Shown: positions 1 through 5,563, counted from the first letter of the stretch. The stretch is DNA of 6,983 bases from an uncultured Clostridia bacterium (GCA_937907975.1 CALEQS010000206.1:1-6983); one strand, 5' to 3'. Notes: generated from the letters alone by a model not told the origin. Made by a program: numbers and translations.

Positions 1-11
1 CGCCCCCCTTT

Positions 12-66
12 TGTCAGCTTCGCTGACATTTCCCCCGCAGGGGAATCTGCCCCCGGAGGGGGAGCC
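12..66. repeat. Three-hairpin intergenic repeat, copy A
   Basis: Three short palindromes follow each other. 12-28 is a perfect 7-bp stem (TGTCAGC/GCTGACA) with a TTC loop. 30-45 is TTCCCC/GGGGAA around CGCA. 50-62 is CCCCC/GGGGG around GGA. The same order of parts recurs at 5063-5117, sharing CATTTCCCC (27-35 and 5074-5082) and GGGGAATC (40-47 and 5091-5098). No T-tract follows, so this is better read as a dispersed palindromic repeat than as a terminator. The window starts only 11 nt before it, so its left boundary is not known. Confidence 0.6.
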
Positions 67-115
67 AAGAGTGCGCCGCCCGCCCCATTCTGCTGCCCCC
101 ACGGAGGAATAGTAT

Positions 116-1486
116 ATGGCAAACGAATCGACATTTATCAACGACCTGACGGAAGGCAGCGTAATGAAGCGGCTCGTCCGCTTTACGCTGCCGCTGATGC
201 TGGCCAATCTGCTTCAGGTGTGCTATAACCTGGTGGATATGTTCTTTGTAGGGCAGTATGCGGGCACGGACGCCCTGAGCGCGGTGAGCATCTCGTCCAA
301 TGTGACCATGCTGATGTTCTTCTGCTTCATGGGCATCGCTACCGGCGGCCAGATCTATGTGGCCCAGACCGTGGGCGCGGGACGCCGGGACAAGCTGGAC
401 AGGATCGTGGGCAACAGCCTGACGCTGTGCTTGCTGGCCAGCCTGATCCTCATGCTGGCCATTCCCCTGTCCACCCCCATTCTGCGGCTCATCAACACGC
501 CGTCTGAAATTCTGGGCATCACCCGGACCTACCTCATCATCTGCACGGCGGGCAATGTGACGGTGGCGCTCTACAACGCCCTGTGCGGCATTCTGCGCGG
601 CATGGGCGACTCTCGCCACCCCACCATGTTTGTGGCCATCTCCACGGCGGTGAACATTGTGCTGGACTACCTCTTTGTGGCGGTGCTGCACTGGGGTGTG
701 GCCGGCGCGGCGTGGGCCACGGTGATCGGCCAGACCACCGCCTGCGTGTTCGCGCTGGTCTACCTGTTCCGCAAGCGGGAAAAGCTGGGCTTTGACTTCA
801 AGCTGGCCTCTTTCGGGCTGAAGGCGGAGCACGTCAAGGTGATCCTGCGCATCGGCGCGCCCATCATCATCAAAAATCTCTTCATCAGCATCTCCGTGAT
901 CTTTGTCAACGCCATGATCTACCGCTTCGGCGTCACTGCGGCGGCGGTCATCGGTGTGTGCAGCAAGCTCCAGAGCCTGATGCAGGTCATCAGCCAGGCC
1001 ATGATGGACGGCTCCGCCTCCATGGTGGGCCAGAGCGTGGGCGCGGGCAAGCAGGAGCGCGTCAAGCGGGTGGTATGGGACGCCACCCTGCTGGGGGCGG
1101 TCTTTGCCGTGTTCTGGATCCTGATGTTTCAGCTGTTCCCCCACCAGATCTTCGGCATCTTCTCCAATGATCCGGCGGTCATTGAGATGGCCCCGTCCTT
1201 TATGACGGTGTGCAGCATCAATATGCTGGCCGCCGCATTGATGAGCCCCACCATGGGTCTCATCAACGGCGTGGGCGACACAGTCTACAATATGATCGTG
1301 GCCATTGCCGACGGCGTGGCCGCTCGGCTGGCCCTGTCCCTTCTGCTGGGCTTCACCGCCGGAATGGGGGCGCTGGGCTTCTATCTGGGCAACTGCCTGG
1401 CGGCCTATGTCTCCGTGATCGGCGGCGGCATTTACTTCCTGGCCGGATGGTGGAAGAAGAAAGGTTCGCTGGTGCAGCATGAATAA
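116..1486 (+). CDS. MATE family efflux transporter
   Basis: A 456-residue integral membrane exporter of the multidrug and toxic compound extrusion family, which expels organic cations or drugs across the cytoplasmic membrane using a Na+ or H+ gradient. The length fits the family (about 450 residues, 12 helices), and hydrophobic segments alternate with short polar loops throughout. The two-fold internal repeat is visible: QTVGAGR at residues 84-90 matches QSVGAGK at 306-312, each starting the loop after a helix pair. Other family-like stretches are LRGMGDSRHP from residue 160 and, after it, NIVLDYLF and GVAGAAWATVIGQ. The start has GGAGG at 103-107, 8 nt upstream of the ATG. The stop overlaps the next gene by 8 nt, which suggests co-transcription. 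Substrate cannot be told from sequence; the subfamily is probably MepA/NorM/DinF-like. Confidence 0.95.
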   Translation: MANESTFINDLTEGSVMKRLVRFTLPLMLANLLQVCYNLVDMFFVGQYAGTDALSAVSISSNVTMLMFFCFMGIATGGQIYVAQTVGAGRRDKLDRIVGNSLTLCLLASLILMLAIPLSTPILRLINTPSEILGITRTYLIICTAGNVTVALYNALCGILRGMGDSRHPTMFVAISTAVNIVLDYLFVAVLHWGVAGAAWATVIGQTTACVFALVYLFRKREKLGFDFKLASFGLKAEHVKVILRIGAPIIIKNLFISISVIFVNAMIYRFGVTAAAVIGVCSKLQSLMQVISQAMMDGSASMVGQSVGAGKQERVKRVVWDATLLGAVFAVFWILMFQLFPHQIFGIFSNDPAVIEMAPSFMTVCSINMLAAALMSPTMGLINGVGDTVYNMIVAIADGVAARLALSLLLGFTAGMGALGFYLGNCLAAYVSVIGGGIYFLAGWWKKKGSLVQHE

Positions 1487-2270
1487 GCGGGAACTGCTGG
1501 ACCGCACCGGCGCGGACAGCGAGGAGCGCTTGCTGCTCGCGCAGGTGCTGGACAAAATGGAGCACGCCCAGCGGCGGCAGGAGCCGTGTGCTACCGGCTT
1601 CCTTTCCCCAAAGGAGCAGCGGGATGCCGAGGCCATGCTGAATGCGACGGGACACCCCCGCTATGCGGCCGTAGGCGGTTACGACGGCGCGGAGCGCCGG
1701 GGGCTGGTGTTCCTGCCTGACTGGATGGAGCCGGAATACCTCCAGAGCGGAGATTACCTGGCCGTGCTGCGATGCACCTGGTTCAAGGACGACAAGCTGA
1801 CCCACCGGGATTTCCTCGGCTCACTCATGGGCATGGGGGTGCGCCGGGACACGATTGGTGACATTCTGGTGGGTGACGGCAGCTGTGACATTCTGACCCT
1901 CCCCACCGTGGCGGGCTTTCTGAAGGACAGCCTGACCTCCGCCGGGCGGGTGAAGCTCCAGGTGAGCGAGGTGCCGCTGGAGGAAGTGCGGGTGCCGGTG
2001 CAGGAGCGGAAGGTGCTCCACGACACCGTAGCCGCCCTGCGGCTGGACAGCGTGCTGGCGGTGGGGTTCTCCATCAGCCGGAGCAAGGCCTCCCAGCTCA
2101 TCTCCTCCGGCCGGTGTGCCGTCAACTGGCAGGACACCTCCAAGAGCGACCTGGCCGTTCGGGAGGGGGACGTGATCTCCTGCCGGGGGCTGGGCAAGTG
2201 TAAGCTCACCGAAGTGGGAAATTTGAGCCGCAAGGGCCGCATCAATGTGACGGTGGAGCGGTATCTATGA
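1479..2270 (+). CDS. ylmH: YlmH family S4-domain RNA-binding protein
   Basis: A 263-residue cytoplasmic RNA-binding protein of the YlmH family (B. subtilis YlmH is about this size). An N-terminal YlmH-specific region (about 10-105) is followed by the family signature HRDFLGSLMGMG from residue 109 running to GDI, and a C-terminal S4 domain (about 188-240) with LDSVLAVGFSISRSKASQLI-type helices. Family knowledge: S4 proteins of this type bind 50S ribosomal particles, and YlmH of B. subtilis has been tied to ribosome-associated quality control alongside RqcP; the gene often sits beside sepF, ylmG and divIVA. Here it follows a MATE gene instead. The ATG overlaps the upstream stop by 8 nt. The only purine-rich stretch is AAGG at 1461-1464, 14 nt before the ATG, so translation probably depends on coupling to the MATE gene. 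Codon use resembles its neighbour (many gcg and cgg). Confidence 0.9.
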   Translation: MNKRELLDRTGADSEERLLLAQVLDKMEHAQRRQEPCATGFLSPKEQRDAEAMLNATGHPRYAAVGGYDGAERRGLVFLPDWMEPEYLQSGDYLAVLRCTWFKDDKLTHRDFLGSLMGMGVRRDTIGDILVGDGSCDILTLPTVAGFLKDSLTSAGRVKLQVSEVPLEEVRVPVQERKVLHDTVAALRLDSVLAVGFSISRSKASQLISSGRCAVNWQDTSKSDLAVREGDVISCRGLGKCKLTEVGNLSRKGRINVTVERYL

Positions 2271-2288
2271 GGGGCGGCTTGAGTCGCA

Positions 2289-2318
2289 CTGTCATTCTGA
2301 GGAAGCAAAGGATGACAG
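2289..2318. repeat. Hairpin after ylmH
   Basis: CTGTCATTC (2289-2297) pairs with GGATGACAG (2310-2318) in a 9-bp stem containing one G-T pair, around a 12-nt loop. It begins 18 nt after the ylmH stop. No T-tract follows, so it is a poor intrinsic terminator, though it could protect the 3' end of the MATE-ylmH message. The sequence recalls the GTCATTCTGAGG-type repeats often seen between genes of gut Clostridia, which is recollection and not tested here. Confidence 0.4.
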
Positions 2319-2354
2319 ATTGAAAGTTTGCAGGTCTGCGTTGCACTAAAACTT

Positions 2355-2383
2355 GGCTCACCCCCCGAGGGGAGGCCTTTGGT
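2355..2383. repeat. 29-nt repeat fragment, copy 1
   Basis: This 29-nt stretch matches 5273-5301 at 26 of 29 positions in the same orientation; the three differences are all transitions. It holds a small CCCC/GGGG palindrome and ends in GCCTTTGGT. It lies in the 202-nt spacer between ylmH and the DUF896 gene, which otherwise holds the hairpin at 2289-2318 and an AT-rich leader with a 20-nt-spaced AAATCCCC repeat (2396-2403 and 2416-2423). Confidence 0.55.
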
Positions 2384-2472
2384 ATGCCGTGCAAAAAATC
2401 CCCATTTGATGGAACAAATCCCCGTATTTTACGTCTAACTATAAAAATATCACTGATAGGAGTGTTGAGAAT

Positions 2473-2685
2473 ATGACACAGGAAGAGCTGGTCGCGCGGA
2501 TCAACGTGCTGGCGGCCAAGGCTAAGGCCGAAGGGCTGACCGAGGAGGAGACCAACGAGCGCATGAAGCTGCGGGAGGAGTATCTCATCCAGTTCCGCAA
2601 GGGCCTGCATCAGCAACTGGACAACACCTATGTAGTAGGTCCGGACGGCATTAAGCGCAAATTGGTAAAAAAACAGAAACAATAA
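2473..2685 (+). CDS. DUF896 domain-containing protein (YnzC-like)
   Basis: A 70-residue soluble protein of the DUF896/YnzC family, which folds as a short helical hairpin with a loose tail. Family hallmarks are in place: ARIN at 8-11, LAAKAK at 13-18, GLTEEE at 21-26 and LREEYL at 33-38, then a basic C-terminus ending KLVKKQKQ. AGGAG at 2458-2462 sits 10 nt before the ATG, so the start is firm. The molecular function is unknown. In Bacillus, ynzC lies next to the SOS cell-division inhibitor yneA, but no yneA-like gene and no complete LexA box is seen here. It is preceded by AT-rich leader DNA and followed by another leader, so it is probably transcribed on its own; I could not identify a convincing promoter. 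Confidence 0.92.
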   Translation: MTQEELVARINVLAAKAKAEGLTEEETNERMKLREEYLIQFRKGLHQQLDNTYVVGPDGIKRKLVKKQKQ

Positions 2686-2706
2686 TTGAAAATTGCTTAA
2701 AATTGT

Positions 2707-2770
2707 CGGGATGCCCTTGCATTTGTGTCTGACTATGTTAACATAATAGCAGAACAATGTGGGCATCCTG
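2707..2770. promoter_or_regulatory. Nested palindromes in the transpeptidase leader
   Basis: An outer inverted repeat (GGATGCCC 2709-2716 with GGGCATCC 2761-2768, extended to 2707/2770 by a G-T and a C-G pair, and inward by CATT 2720-2723 with AATG 2756-2759) encloses the perfect 12-bp palindrome TATGTTAACATA at 2734-2745. TTGCAT (2717-2722) and CATAAT (2742-2747), 19 nt apart, are a weak promoter candidate whose -10 overlaps the inner palindrome. The arrangement could be an operator over a promoter or a folded leader RNA for the downstream gene; the loop is too long and lacks a T-tract, so it is not a terminator for DUF896. Confidence 0.35.
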
Positions 2771-2804
2771 TTGTCCTATGGAAGATTCTGGAGGTATGCA
2801 AGCT

Positions 2805-4922
2805 ATGGCGAATAACAAAAAATTTGCTGTGCTGGTATCTGCCGGTGTCGCCATTCTGGCGGCGCTGGCTGTGGTACTGATGGTTTTGCTGAAGGGCGGC
2901 CTGCCCGGAGACAGTAAAAGTACGGCCTTTTTGACCGGCACCACGATCAACGGCGTAGATGTGTCCGGCCTGAACGCCGAGGGCGCCGCGGCGGCGCTGG
3001 AGGAGAAGGCCCAGGGTTATTCCTTCACCCTGAAACTGGGTGAGAATGCCTACACGGCCACTGCCGGGGATCTGAAGCTCACCTATGACAAGAGTGCCGA
3101 TCTGCAGAGTCTGATGGACGAGCAGAAGGCGGACAAGAGCAAGCTGAGCTTTGAGGTGGACAGCCTGTTCACCTCCGACCCGGCCGACTTCCTCTCCGGG
3201 GTGGAGGAACAGTATAATGCCGCCCAGACCCAGACACTGGCCGCGTCCACTGACGATCAGACTGATACGGCGGCCCCGGCGGACGCCGCCGAGGGGGACG
3301 ACGCCGTGCAGGACGAGTCCCCCGTGGACCCCAACGCCCCGCAGAACGCCTATCTCTCCTACGACGACGCCAGCGCCAGTTTTGTCATTGTGCCCGAGCA
3401 GAACGGCAAAAACGTGGACTGGACCAGTGTGACCGATCAGGTCAAGACTGCGGTGCAGGAGATGCAGGCGGAGCTCGACCTGAAGCTGGAGGATCTGACT
3501 GAGAAGCCCGCCGTGCTGTCCACGGATGAAACGCTCCAGAACGCGCTGGCCGAGGCCAACAGCTATCTGGACCTTCAGCTGACCTACACCTTCACCCCTG
3601 ACGGCGGCTCCACCGAGTCCGAGACGCTGGACCGGGCCACCCTGGGCAGCCTTTATTATCTGGATGAGGACGATATGTCCGTGCAGGTGGATGAGGAGAT
3701 CCTGGGCAATCTGGTGAACGAGCTGGCCGAAAAGCACGTCGGCAGCGGCGGAAAGTCCAGCCAGTTCAAGACCACCGGCGGCAGCTACATCAATATCAAC
3801 GTGGCCAAGGAGGGGCAGAGCGTGGACTCCACCGCCCTCTACAACGATATGCTGGAGTGCCTCAAGGCCAAGACCGGCGGCACCCGGACGGCCCCCTACA
3901 CCGCCGCCAGCGACTCCAGTGACAGCTACTGGGGCGGCAACTATGTGGAGATCGACCAGACCAGCCAGCACCTGTGGCTCTATAAGAACGGCACCTGCAT
4001 TCTGGACTGCGGCGTAGTCAGCGGCAACGTGGCCAACAACACCCGCACCCCCAACGGCTGCTTCGCCATCTTTGCCATGAACAAGGACCGCTATCTGCAG
4101 GGCAGCAATGTGAACGGCACCCGCTATAAGACGTGGGTCAATTACTTCATGCCCTTCTCCGGCGGCTGCGGCATCCATGACGCCACCTGGCGCAGCAGCT
4201 TTGGCGGCGACCAGTACCTCTATAACGGCAGCCACGGCTGCGTGGGCGTCTCGCTGAGCAATGCCAAGAAGATCTATGAGAATGTGAACGTGGGCTTCCA
4301 TGTGGTGGTCTACGGCGGCGCAAGCCCCGACAATATCCCCGCCCGCACCCAGAGCGTCAGCGCCTCTATCGGCAGCTCTGAACTGACCGTGGGCAACCAG
4401 ACCACCGTGAGCGTCAGCTCCAGGACCACGCCCAGCTTCTCCTCCAGCAACCCGTCCGTGGCCACTGTGGACGGCAACGGCAATGTGACCGCCGTCGGCC
4501 CCGGCACCGCCACGATCACGGTCAGCTGCCCCGCCGGCAGCACCTGGTCCGAGGGTTCCGCCAGCGTGACTGTCACCGTCAATGCCCCCGCTCATGTCCA
4601 CGACTGGGTGGCACAGACGAAGACCGTGCACCATGACGCCGTGACCCACACCGAGACCGTGGTGGACAAGGCGGCCTGGGACGAGACCATCACTAAGTAC
4701 GTCTGCTCCGGCTGCGGCGCGGAGTTCGGCACTCAGGCAGAGTGCGAGGCTCACATTGCCTCCAGCTCGGCCTGCGCGGGAGCGGAGGTCAAGACCGCTT
4801 CCGTTACCGTCAATCACCCCGCCGAGACCCACGAGGAGACCGTGGTGGATCAGGCGGCCTGGGATGAGACTGTCGTCACCGGCTACGTCTGCTCCGGCTG
4901 CGGCGCCACCAAGGACGCGTAA
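2805..4922 (+). CDS. Membrane-anchored L,D-transpeptidase (YkuD) with Ig-like domain and zinc-finger-like tail
   Basis: A 705-residue cell-wall enzyme expected to form 3-3 peptidoglycan cross-links, or attach proteins to wall peptides, outside the membrane. The ATG at 2805 is chosen because GGAGG (2790-2794) lies 10 nt upstream; ATGs at 2757 and 2796 are badly placed. Domains: one membrane anchor (residues 7-29 after KK); two YoaR/PG_binding_4-like regions (about 46-135 and 196-312) split by an acidic Ala/Asp/Pro-rich linker (141-180); a YkuD catalytic domain (380-503) with His458 and SHGC at 476-479, Cys479 being the nucleophile; a Big2-type Ig-like domain (515-592); and a tail of two related units (615-638, 676-700) with CxxC pairs at 634/637 and 696/699. 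The motif continues SHGCVGVS, so the usual Arg/Asn two residues after Cys is Gly481. It has its own leader, and a strong terminator follows 16 nt after the stop. Confidence 0.92.
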   Translation: MANNKKFAVLVSAGVAILAALAVVLMVLLKGGLPGDSKSTAFLTGTTINGVDVSGLNAEGAAAALEEKAQGYSFTLKLGENAYTATAGDLKLTYDKSADLQSLMDEQKADKSKLSFEVDSLFTSDPADFLSGVEEQYNAAQTQTLAASTDDQTDTAAPADAAEGDDAVQDESPVDPNAPQNAYLSYDDASASFVIVPEQNGKNVDWTSVTDQVKTAVQEMQAELDLKLEDLTEKPAVLSTDETLQNALAEANSYLDLQLTYTFTPDGGSTESETLDRATLGSLYYLDEDDMSVQVDEEILGNLVNELAEKHVGSGGKSSQFKTTGGSYININVAKEGQSVDSTALYNDMLECLKAKTGGTRTAPYTAASDSSDSYWGGNYVEIDQTSQHLWLYKNGTCILDCGVVSGNVANNTRTPNGCFAIFAMNKDRYLQGSNVNGTRYKTWVNYFMPFSGGCGIHDATWRSSFGGDQYLYNGSHGCVGVSLSNAKKIYENVNVGFHVVVYGGASPDNIPARTQSVSASIGSSELTVGNQTTVSVSSRTTPSFSSSNPSVATVDGNGNVTAVGPGTATITVSCPAGSTWSEGSASVTVTVNAPAHVHDWVAQTKTVHHDAVTHTETVVDKAAWDETITKYVCSGCGAEFGTQAECEAHIASSSACAGAEVKTASVTVNHPAETHEETVVDQAAWDETVVTGYVCSGCGATKDA
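4647..4904 (+). repeat. Tandem C-terminal module repeat inside the transpeptidase gene
   Basis: Residues 615-638 (4647-4718) and 676-700 (4830-4904) are two copies of one module with the pattern H-x-ETVVD-x-AAWDET then YVCSGCG. The DNA over the YVCSGCG part is identical for 23 nt (4698-4720 and 4884-4906), 186 nt apart. Only the first copy goes on to a full finger pattern; the second stops five residues after its second CxxC cysteine. Confidence 0.85.
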
Positions 4923-4938
4923 ACCCGAATAGAAATCG

Positions 4939-4973
4939 CCCCACCCCCGGCGTACGCCGGGGGTGGGGTTGCT
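4939..4973 (+). terminator. Intrinsic terminator of the transpeptidase gene
   Basis: A perfect 14-bp GC-rich stem pairs 4939-4952 with 4955-4968 (CCCCACCCCCGGCG and its complement) around a two-base TA turn, or 13 bp around GTAC, and is followed by TTGCTTTAT. It begins 16 nt after the stop codon. This is a textbook Rho-independent terminator, although the T-run is interrupted by GC. Confidence 0.9.
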
Positions 4974-5062
4974 TTATGGGTATATCCGGGTTTGTGGTTT
5001 GTGCAGTGACAAATTGGGGTTTGTAGGTTTGATGCACACCCTCGAAAGCCTTCCGGCCCTTT

Positions 5063-5117
5063 TGGCCTACGGCCATTTCCCCACACAGTGGGGGAATCAC
5101 CCCTTGAGGGGAAGGTG
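5063..5117. repeat. Three-hairpin intergenic repeat, copy B
   Basis: Same architecture as 12-66: TGGCC/TGGCC-complement stem (5063-5067 with 5071-5075, loop TAC), then a 10-bp stem 5075-5084 with 5088-5097 (one G-T pair, loop ACA), then CCCCT/AGGGG (5100-5104 with 5107-5111). CATTTCCCC and GGGGAATC are shared with copy A at the equivalent places, while stem sequences differ, as expected when structure is conserved over sequence. Confidence 0.55.
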
Positions 5118-5183
5118 GTGAGCGGAGCAAACCGGATGAGGTGGCGACGAACGGAAAGCCATCCTAGACCTGCCCCCTCATCA

Positions 5184-5198
5184 GTCGCCTGCGGCGAC
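5184..5198. repeat. Perfect 6-bp hairpin with three-base loop
   Basis: GTCGCC (5184-5189) pairs with GGCGAC (5193-5198) around TGC. It resembles the GTCAGC-TTC-GCTGAC hairpin at 13-27 in size, loop length and GTC/GAC ends, so it is probably the first hairpin of a related repeat unit. Confidence 0.5.
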
Positions 5199-5240
5199 AG
5201 CCTTTTCTGTGGAGCGCCTTTGGCGGTTACAGCACTCGTC

Positions 5241-5267
5241 CGGGAATGCGCCACTGGCGCATTCCTG
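5241..5267. repeat. Perfect 10-bp hairpin with three-base loop
   Basis: GGAATGCGCC (5243-5252) pairs exactly with GGCGCATTCC (5256-5265) around ACT; a G-T and a C-G pair extend it to 12 bp at 5241/5267. No T-tract follows. It lies directly upstream of the 29-nt repeat at 5273-5301. Confidence 0.65.
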
Positions 5268-5272
5268 TTTCG

Positions 5273-5301
5273 GGCTCACTCCCCAAGGGGAAGCCTTTGG
5301 T
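5273..5301. repeat. 29-nt repeat fragment, copy 2
   Basis: Same-strand match to 2355-2383 at 26 of 29 positions. Includes TCCCCAAGGGGA, an almost perfect palindrome. Flanking DNA is unrelated between the two copies, so the shared piece is a mobile or recombining unit and not part of a gene duplication. Confidence 0.55.
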
Positions 5302-5328
5302 GCGGCGCTGACAGCTTACAGGTCTGAC

Positions 5329-5497
5329 GTAGGGCGGGTGCTTGCCCCCGCCGCGGACGGCCGCAGTTACCGCACTAGGACAGCTTACAGGTAATCGGCA
5401 AGCACGACCGCGTTCACTCACGCGCATCGGCACACCTTTTACGATAGCACTCACAAATCTGCCAGCATGGCACGGCGGGGGCAAGCACCCGCCCTAC
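5329..5497. mobile_element. MITE-like element with perfect 25-bp terminal inverted repeats
   Basis: Positions 5329-5353 and 5473-5497 are exact reverse complements over 25 bp (left end begins GTAGGGCGGGTGCTTGC), enclosing 119 nt with no coding potential. The total of 169 nt fits a non-autonomous miniature inverted-repeat element moved by a transposase encoded elsewhere. TA lies just inside each outer G/C (GTA-GGGC and GCCC-TAC), which would fit TA-targeting IS630/mariner-type enzymes, but any inverted repeat containing TA would look like this. No longer target duplication is seen. A 14-nt direct repeat (GACAGCTTACAGGT, 5310-5323 and 5379-5392) has one copy outside and one inside. Confidence 0.6.
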
Positions 5498-5545
5498 ACC
5501 ATATACGGAAAACTTCTCTTTCCTTCCACAAACCCCAATTTAACA

Positions 5546-5563
5546 TTGTGAAAAAATTAACCT
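5546..5563. promoter_or_regulatory. Possible Rex (NADH-sensing repressor) operator
   Basis: TTGTGAAAAAATTAACCT matches the Firmicute Rex consensus TTGTTAANNNNTTAACAA at 15 of 18 positions (four of these are free positions). It ends 20 nt before the -35 of the thiolase promoter. Rex is known to control clostridial thl and butyrate/butanol genes, so the place makes sense; two of the three mismatches weaken the right arm. Confidence 0.35.

Larger units (their letters stand above)
5011..5541. repeat. Gene-free composite repeat region bounded by a 14-bp inverted repeat
   Basis: The block holds no credible gene; the few ORFs in it lack ribosome binding sites and any family resemblance. Its edges are AAATTGGGGTTTGT (5011-5024) and the exact complement ACAAACCCCAATTT (5528-5541). 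Inside lie a three-hairpin repeat (5063-5117), perfect hairpins at 5184-5198 and 5243-5265, the 29-nt repeat at 5273-5301, and a MITE-like unit at 5329-5497. GATGAGG (5135-5141) and CCTCATC (5176-5182) also pair. It reads as stacked or nested insertions of small non-coding repeats between a terminator and the thiolase promoter. The bounding repeat may be the trace of one larger element, or coincidence. Confidence 0.45.

Noticed and set aside
14..1636. Minus-strand open frame (540 codons) opposite the MATE gene
   Set aside because: His/Gln/Gly-rich composition with no family resemblance, wholly opposite a clear membrane transporter.
2289..2383. Intrinsic terminator after ylmH
   Set aside because: Hairpins are present but neither is followed by a T-tract, so termination here cannot be claimed.
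2401..2472. LexA/SOS box for the DUF896 gene, suggested by the Bacillus ynzC context
   Set aside because: A GAAC half site occurs at 2412-2415 but no correctly spaced GTTC partner follows.
2757..2804. Earlier start codons (2757 or 2796) for the L,D-transpeptidase
   Set aside because: The 2757 ATG lies within the leader inverted repeat with no Shine-Dalgarno; the 2796 ATG is one base from GGAGG. The 2805 ATG has ideal spacing and gives a normal Met-Ala-Asn-Asn-Lys-Lys anchor start.
2733..4832. Long minus-strand open frame (699 codons) opposite the L,D-transpeptidase
   Set aside because: It is a shadow of GC-rich codon bias: Gly/His/Val/Leu-rich, no recognisable domain, and lies against a gene with clear catalytic motifs.
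4876..5551. Short open frames on both strands in the 4923-5541 spacer
   Set aside because: They run through palindromic repeats, have no plausible start signals and encode Pro/Arg/Ser-rich sequences typical of GC-rich non-coding DNA.
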